A DNA stretch of 58,363 nt, taken from NCBI GenBank assembly GCA_016869375.1, contig VGEH01000007.1, positions 1-58,363 on the forward strand, written 5' to 3'. Source of the stretch: Alphaproteobacteria bacterium. GTDB taxonomy: Bacteria > Pseudomonadota > Alphaproteobacteria > SHVZ01. Shown in pieces: positions 54,579-58,363 of this stretch. Positions within the stretch are counted from its first letter, which is position 1. Each line of letters begins with the position of its first letter. A model generated the notes under the pieces. The model did no database searches and had not been told where the DNA came from. It saw only the letters and a list, made by a program, of their open reading frames with translations. Both the position numbers and the translations under genes were made by a program.

Positions 54579-55592
54579 TCAGCGCCAGCCGCTGCGATCG
54601 TAGATCTTGACGGCTTCGACGTTGTTCTTGGCGAGCACGGCAAGCGGCACCCGGTCCGCCTTGAAGTCGCCGAAGGAAGCGACGACGTCCGAGCGCTTGA
54701 TGCCGGCCTTGATCGGGAACTCGCCGACGACCTCGGCGTGGATCCGCTGTGCCTCGTCGGAGAGCATGAACTCGATGAACTTCACCGCATTGGCGACGTT
54801 CTTCGAGCTCTTGGTGACGCCGATGCCCGAGACGTTGACGTGGGCGCCGCGATCGTTCTGGTTCGGCCAAAAGATCCTCACCTTCCTCGCCACTTCGACC
54901 TCGGCCGGATCCTTCGAGATCGCCATGCCGGCGAGATAGTACGTGTTCGCCAGCGCCAGGTCGCACTCGCCCGCGGCGATCGCCTTCAGCTGGTCCCGGT
55001 CGCCGCCCTGCGGCTGGCGCGCGAGGTTGGCACCGACGCCCTTGGCCCAGGCTTCCGCCTTCTCAGGCCCGATCGCCTCGATCATTACCGCGAGCATCGA
55101 CTGGTTGTAGATGTGGCCCGAGGAGCGGACGCAGATCTTGCCCTTCCACTTCGCGTTGGCGAGGTCCTCGTAGGTCGAGAGGTCGGCGGGCTTTACCCGG
55201 TCCACCGAATACATGATCGGCCGGCCGCGGATCGACAGCGCCGTCCAGGTCCCGTCCGGATCGCGATAGGCGGGCGGAACGATCTCGTCGATCACCGGCG
55301 ACTTGACCGGCTGGAACAGGCCGAGATCCTTGCCGCGCACGAGGCGGCCGGCATCGACCGTGATGAGGAGATCGGCGGGGCTGGCCGCGCCTTCGGTCTT
55401 CAGGCGCTCCATCAGCGCATCTTCGCCGCCGGAGACGATGTTGACCTTGATGCCGGTCTGCTTGGTGAACGCCTCGAGCAGCGGCTTGATCAGGCCTTCC
55501 TGGCGGTAGGAGTAGATGTTGACCTCCTGCGCCATGGCCGGGGCCGCCATGAGGCCGGCAGCGAGTGCGAGGGAGGGGATGAGCTTGCGCAT
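54579..55592 (-). CDS. fbpA: Fe(3+) ABC transporter solute-binding protein, FbpA/FutA type
   Basis: The 337-residue precursor has a signal peptide ending at APAMAQEV (near residues 17-24). The mature protein is a ferric-binding protein: VNIYSYRQEGLIKPLL near 23-38, a tyrosine in YRDPDG and the paired iron-binding tyrosines in LALANTYYLAGM. The ATG at 55592 starts the signal peptide; a longer frame upstream would cross the operator-like repeat. No permease or ATPase gene accompanies it. A possible iron-response site lies at 55606-55632 between this gene and the acyl-CoA synthetase, and a terminator follows. Confidence 0.88.
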   Translation of the reverse strand: MRKLIPSLALAAGLMAAPAMAQEVNIYSYRQEGLIKPLLEAFTKQTGIKVNIVSGGEDALMERLKTEGAASPADLLITVDAGRLVRGKDLGLFQPVKSPVIDEIVPPAYRDPDGTWTALSIRGRPIMYSVDRVKPADLSTYEDLANAKWKGKICVRSSGHIYNQSMLAVMIEAIGPEKAEAWAKGVGANLARQPQGGDRDQLKAIAAGECDLALANTYYLAGMAISKDPAEVEVARKVRIFWPNQNDRGAHVNVSGIGVTKSSKNVANAVKFIEFMLSDEAQRIHAEVVGEFPIKAGIKRSDVVASFGDFKADRVPLAVLAKNNVEAVKIYDRSGWR

Positions 55593-55605
55593 GAGGGTCC
55601 ATTCC

Positions 55606-55632
55606 TGCGAGTAGTATTGATAATCAGTCGCA
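55606..55632. promoter_or_regulatory. Possible Fur/Irr-type operator between fbpA and the acyl-CoA synthetase
   Basis: The arms TGCGA (55606-55610) and TCGCA (55628-55632) enclose TTGATAATCAG (55617-55627), itself nearly palindromic and close to the GATAAT core of Fur boxes. It lies 14 bases upstream of the fbpA start, so it would overlap the ribosome site or promoter. Confidence 0.4.
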
Positions 55633-55695
55633 AAAAATCCGCGCTGGATCAAGCATGATTTGCGGGCTTCCACCTTCACGTTGCCGGGAACCCCT

Positions 55696-57216
55696 ATGAA
55701 TCTCGCCGAGAGCCTCGTCAGGTCCGCCCGGGCCTATGGCGACCTGCCGGGGCTGGCCGTCGGGACCGAGGACCGGCTGGACTATGCGGGCTTCGCCCGG
55801 CGGGCAGGAGCCCTGGGGGAGGGGTTGAAGCGCCGCTTCCGCCTCGCCCCTGGCGACAAGGTGGCGCTCGTGATGCGCAATCACCTCGACTACCTCCCCC
55901 TCCTCTATGGCTGCTGGTGGGCCGGGCTCGCCGCCGTCCCGGTCAACGCCAAGCTGCATGCCAAGGAGATCGCCTACATCCTCGCGGACTCGGGCGCGAA
56001 GCTCGCCGTCGCCACCGACGACATGGCCGAGACGGTCGCCGCGGCCGCCGCCGAGGCCGGCACAAGGCCGATCGAGCTGCTGGTCGAGTCGTCCGACTAC
56101 GAGCGTCTCGCAAGCGAGGCACCCGGTTCACCCGTGGAGCAGGCCGCCTCCGACCTCGCCTGGATCTTCTACACCTCAGGCACCACCGGCCGCCCCAAGG
56201 GCGCGATGCTGAGCCACACCAACCTGCTGGCGATGACGCTCTGCTACTTCGCCGATGTCGACATCACCGCGCCCGGCGATGCGATGCTGCACGCAGCCCC
56301 GCTCTCACATGGTTCAGGCCTCTATGCGCTGCCCAATGTCGCGGCTGCGGCGAAGCAGGTGATCCCGGAATCCGGCGGCTTCGATGGGGCGGAGATCGCG
56401 CAGCTGCTCACCCGTCATCGCGGCGTCGCCATGTTCGCGGCCCCCACCATGGTTTCTCGCCTGGTGACGCACCCGGCCGTGGCCTCATCCGGCGTGCCCG
56501 GGCTCAAGACGATCGTCTATGGCGGCGGGCCGATGTACGTCGCCGATCTCAAGCGCGCGCTCGACGTGCTCGGTCCCAGGCTGGCGCAGATCTACGGCCA
56601 GGGCGAGAGCCCGATGTGCATCACCTCGATGACCAAGGCGATGATCGGCGACCGCGCCCACCCGCGCTGGGAAGCGCGCGCCGGATCGGCCGGCATCAGG
56701 CAGTCGACGGCCGAGGTCCGGATCGCGGATGCCGAGGACCGGCCGCTGCCGACAGGCGAAATCGGCGAGATCCTGGTGCGCGGCCCGCAGGTGATGTCGG
56801 GATACTGGAACCGCCCCGAGGCAAATGCCGAGGCGCTACGCGGCGGCTGGCTGCACACCGGCGATGTCGGCGCCTTCGACGAGGACGGTTTCCTCACCCT
56901 CAAGGACCGTTCGAAGGACCTGATCATCTCCGGCGGCTCCAACATCTATCCGCGCGAAGTCGAAGAAGTTCTGCTGCGCCATCCTGACGTCGCCGAGGCC
57001 GCGGTAGTCGGCAGGCCCCACCCCGACTGGGGCGAGGAAGTCGTTGCGTTCGTCGTCACGCGCGCCGGAACAAGCGTTGAAGAAGCAATGCTCGATCGAC
57101 TTTGTCTCGACCAGATCGCGAGATTTAAACGACCCAAGGTTTATCGTTTTGTCCCCGAACTCCCGAAGAACAACTATGGAAAGGTGGTCAAATCCGCGTT
57201 ACGAACGCGGATTTAG
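55696..57216 (+). CDS. Acyl-CoA synthetase / AMP-dependent ligase
   Basis: The 506-residue protein is an ANL-superfamily adenylating enzyme. The P-loop is YTSGTTGRPKGAML near 158-171. A8-type motifs follow: YGQGESPMCIT, GWLHTGDVGAFDEDGFL, KDLIISGGSNIYPREVEEVL and a closing KNNYGKVVKSALR with the catalytic lysine. It activates a carboxylic acid as the AMP ester and then the CoA thioester; chain length is not readable. The ATG at 55696 begins the protein as in relatives; an in-frame ATG at 55660 is weaker. It is divergent from fbpA. Confidence 0.9.
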   Translation: MNLAESLVRSARAYGDLPGLAVGTEDRLDYAGFARRAGALGEGLKRRFRLAPGDKVALVMRNHLDYLPLLYGCWWAGLAAVPVNAKLHAKEIAYILADSGAKLAVATDDMAETVAAAAAEAGTRPIELLVESSDYERLASEAPGSPVEQAASDLAWIFYTSGTTGRPKGAMLSHTNLLAMTLCYFADVDITAPGDAMLHAAPLSHGSGLYALPNVAAAAKQVIPESGGFDGAEIAQLLTRHRGVAMFAAPTMVSRLVTHPAVASSGVPGLKTIVYGGGPMYVADLKRALDVLGPRLAQIYGQGESPMCITSMTKAMIGDRAHPRWEARAGSAGIRQSTAEVRIADAEDRPLPTGEIGEILVRGPQVMSGYWNRPEANAEALRGGWLHTGDVGAFDEDGFLTLKDRSKDLIISGGSNIYPREVEEVLLRHPDVAEAAVVGRPHPDWGEEVVAFVVTRAGTSVEEAMLDRLCLDQIARFKRPKVYRFVPELPKNNYGKVVKSALRTRI

Positions 57217-57251
57217 TTGGTAGCCTCACAAATCTGCGATAAAGGGCCGAG

Positions 57252-57752
57252 ATGGCCGAATTCGTCAAACCGCCCCGAGCGCTCGCCGACAAGACCGGCC
57301 GCGGCACGCCCGGCGCCGGTGATCGCCTGATCAAAAAGGCGGACGAAGCGGTCAAGCAGCACCAGGGCAAGGTCGACTACAAGGCAATCGCCGGCGCGTC
57401 GCTCGACAAGCTCAACCACCTGATGCGGCAGTTCCTCGCCGAGCCCGAGTCCCAGGGGACGACGGGAAAGCAGATCTACGAGCTCTGCCACGACCTCAAA
57501 GGTGAGGGCGCCAGCTTCGGCTACCCCGCGGTATCCCGCTGCGCAGACCTGATCTGTCGAGTCATCGACTGCGAAGCCCAGCGCGACCAGCGCTTCCTTG
57601 AGATCGTCAAGGTCGAGGTCGAGTCGATCCGCGCCATGATCCGCTTCGACGTGAAGGGCAACCCTCGCGGGCTCGCGCTCGAGGTCATCGACGCGCTAGA
57701 GTTCCTCGTCGACAACTTCCTCGAGAAGATGAAAACCGACGCAGCCGCCTGA
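57252..57752 (+). CDS. Orphan Hpt-domain-like protein
   Basis: The 166-residue protein is helical. After a charged, flexible N-terminus of about 40 residues, it has a helix with LCHDLKGEGASFGYP, where H80 matches the phosphorylated histidine of Hpt domains (the usual pattern is HxLKGxxxxxG). No kinase or receiver gene is adjacent. It could pass phosphate in a phosphorelay or be a degenerate Hpt used as a binding module. The ATG follows AAAGGGCCGAG, 35 bases after the acyl-CoA synthetase stop. Confidence 0.68.
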   Translation: MAEFVKPPRALADKTGRGTPGAGDRLIKKADEAVKQHQGKVDYKAIAGASLDKLNHLMRQFLAEPESQGTTGKQIYELCHDLKGEGASFGYPAVSRCADLICRVIDCEAQRDQRFLEIVKVEVESIRAMIRFDVKGNPRGLALEVIDALEFLVDNFLEKMKTDAAA

Positions 57753-57796
57753 CGGGCGGATTTGCGAATAAGCCGAGGCGCTGTCAGGTTGGGCCG

Positions 57797-58363
57797 ATGC
57801 CCGACCTCGTTCTGACGGCAGTCTTCCTCACCTTCCTGCTGGCCGGCTTTGTCAAAGGCGTCATCGGCCTCGGCCTGCCCACGATCGCCGTCGGCCTCCT
57901 CAGCCTCGCGATGACGCCGGCGGAAGCCGCCGCCATCCTCATCGTTCCCTCGACCGTCACCAATCTCTGGCAGCTCGTCGCCGGCCCCGGCGTCACCGCG
58001 CTGATCCGCCGCTTCTGGCCGATGGTGCTCGGCATCTGCCTCGGTACCTGGGCGGGTAGTGGCCTGCTCACGGGCGCCAGCACCGCGATCGCCTCGACCG
58101 CGCTCGGCGTCGCGCTGATCCTCTACGCGTTACTTGGCCTGACGACGCCGCGCTTCTCGGTGCCCGCCGGCTCGGAGCCCTGGCTAGCCCCCATCGTCGG
58201 CGCAGCGACCGGGCTGGTGACCGCAGCGACCGGCGTCTTCGTCATTCCGGCAGTCCCCTATCTCCAGGCGCTCGGCCTGGAGAAGGACGATCTTGTCCAG
58301 GCGCTGGGCTTGTCATTCACCGTCTCGACCTTCGCGCTGGCCGCGAGCCTCGCGCATGAAGGG
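57797..58363 (+). CDS. TauE/SafE-family (TSUP) permease, 3' truncated
   Basis: The frame is open from the ATG at 57797 to the window edge, 189 codons, with no stop. Motifs are GFVKGVIGLGLPTIAVGLL in the first helix and the matching AATGLVTAATGVFVIPAVPYLQ in the second repeat, the duplicated signature of the TSUP family. Several hydrophobic segments are present. Members export sulfite, sulfoacetate or other anions, and the substrate here is not readable. Only about three quarters of the usual 250 residues are inside the window. Confidence 0.88.
   Translation, partial: MPDLVLTAVFLTFLLAGFVKGVIGLGLPTIAVGLLSLAMTPAEAAAILIVPSTVTNLWQLVAGPGVTALIRRFWPMVLGICLGTWAGSGLLTGASTAIASTALGVALILYALLGLTTPRFSVPAGSEPWLAPIVGAATGLVTAATGVFVIPAVPYLQALGLEKDDLVQALGLSFTVSTFALAASLAHEG

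Noticed and set aside
1..58363. CRISPR arrays, tRNA or rRNA genes, insertion sequences and phage genes
   Set aside because: None seen: no regular spaced repeats, no cloverleaf-like segments in the gaps, and no transposase or integrase motifs.

Overview
The window is 58 kb of dense, GC-rich chromosomal DNA that reads as an alphaproteobacterium, probably of the Hyphomicrobiales/Rhodospirillales type; I cannot place it more precisely. The main markers are 5-aminolevulinate synthase (C4 haem pathway), the ispH-thrB-rnhA run, a phoR/phoU/phoB block, an alphaproteobacterial FzlA-like protein and many ATGA/GTGA overlaps. I see no tRNA or rRNA genes, insertion sequences, phage genes or CRISPR arrays. 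No stretch without a gene exceeds 300 bases; the largest gaps are 34259-34523 and 13618-13843.

Region by region. (1) 1-1811: tail of a heparinase II/III-like gene, a PilZ protein, a DHFR-like reductase and a small lipoprotein. (2) 1854-5269: lutABC (L-lactate oxidation) plus an Smr-domain gene. (3) 6192-13221: larC-larE-larB-larA followed by a TRAP transporter (dctP, dctQ, dctM). This is a nickel-pincer racemase/epimerase module with its own uptake system, next to the lactate oxidation genes. (4) 13201-16242: rnk, rnhA, thrB and ispH. (5) 16344-27002: a lipoprotein gene with a tiny upstream ORF, hydantoin racemase and a pentahaem cytochrome on the plus strand. On the minus strand is an AraC regulator, amidohydrolase, DppD, DppF, D-hydantoinase, N-carbamoyl-D-amino-acid hydrolase and solute-binding protein. 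Together the three enzymes can convert racemic 5-substituted hydantoins to D-amino acids. (6) 27041-32284: two MFS transporters, a phytanoyl-CoA dioxygenase-like protein and a YtcJ-type amidohydrolase.

(7) 32447-40507: hemA, a small secreted protein and gltD-gltB. (8) 40607-44163: phoR, a strongly degenerate PstS-like protein, a Pho box, phoU and phoB, without pstC, pstA or pstB. (9) 44243-52451: a surface-sugar locus with rfbF-rfbG-rfbH (CDP-3,6-dideoxyhexose route), a B12-binding-type radical SAM enzyme in the same operon, a convergent CDP-abequose-synthase-like reductase, a 2OG-Fe(II) oxygenase and a GT2 glycosyltransferase. (10) 52464-58363: FzlA-like protein, an NADP-binding oxidoreductase, a DnaQ-like exonuclease, an Fe(3+)-binding protein with a possible iron-response operator, an acyl-CoA synthetase, an orphan Hpt-like protein and the start of a TauE/SafE permease.

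The observations I rate highest are the ligand-less PstS homologue between phoR and phoU, the dideoxysugar operon that lacks its E3 reductase but carries a radical SAM gene, and the lar-TRAP operon with a three-cysteine LarE. All assignments come from reading motifs and from memory of the families; no database search was run.
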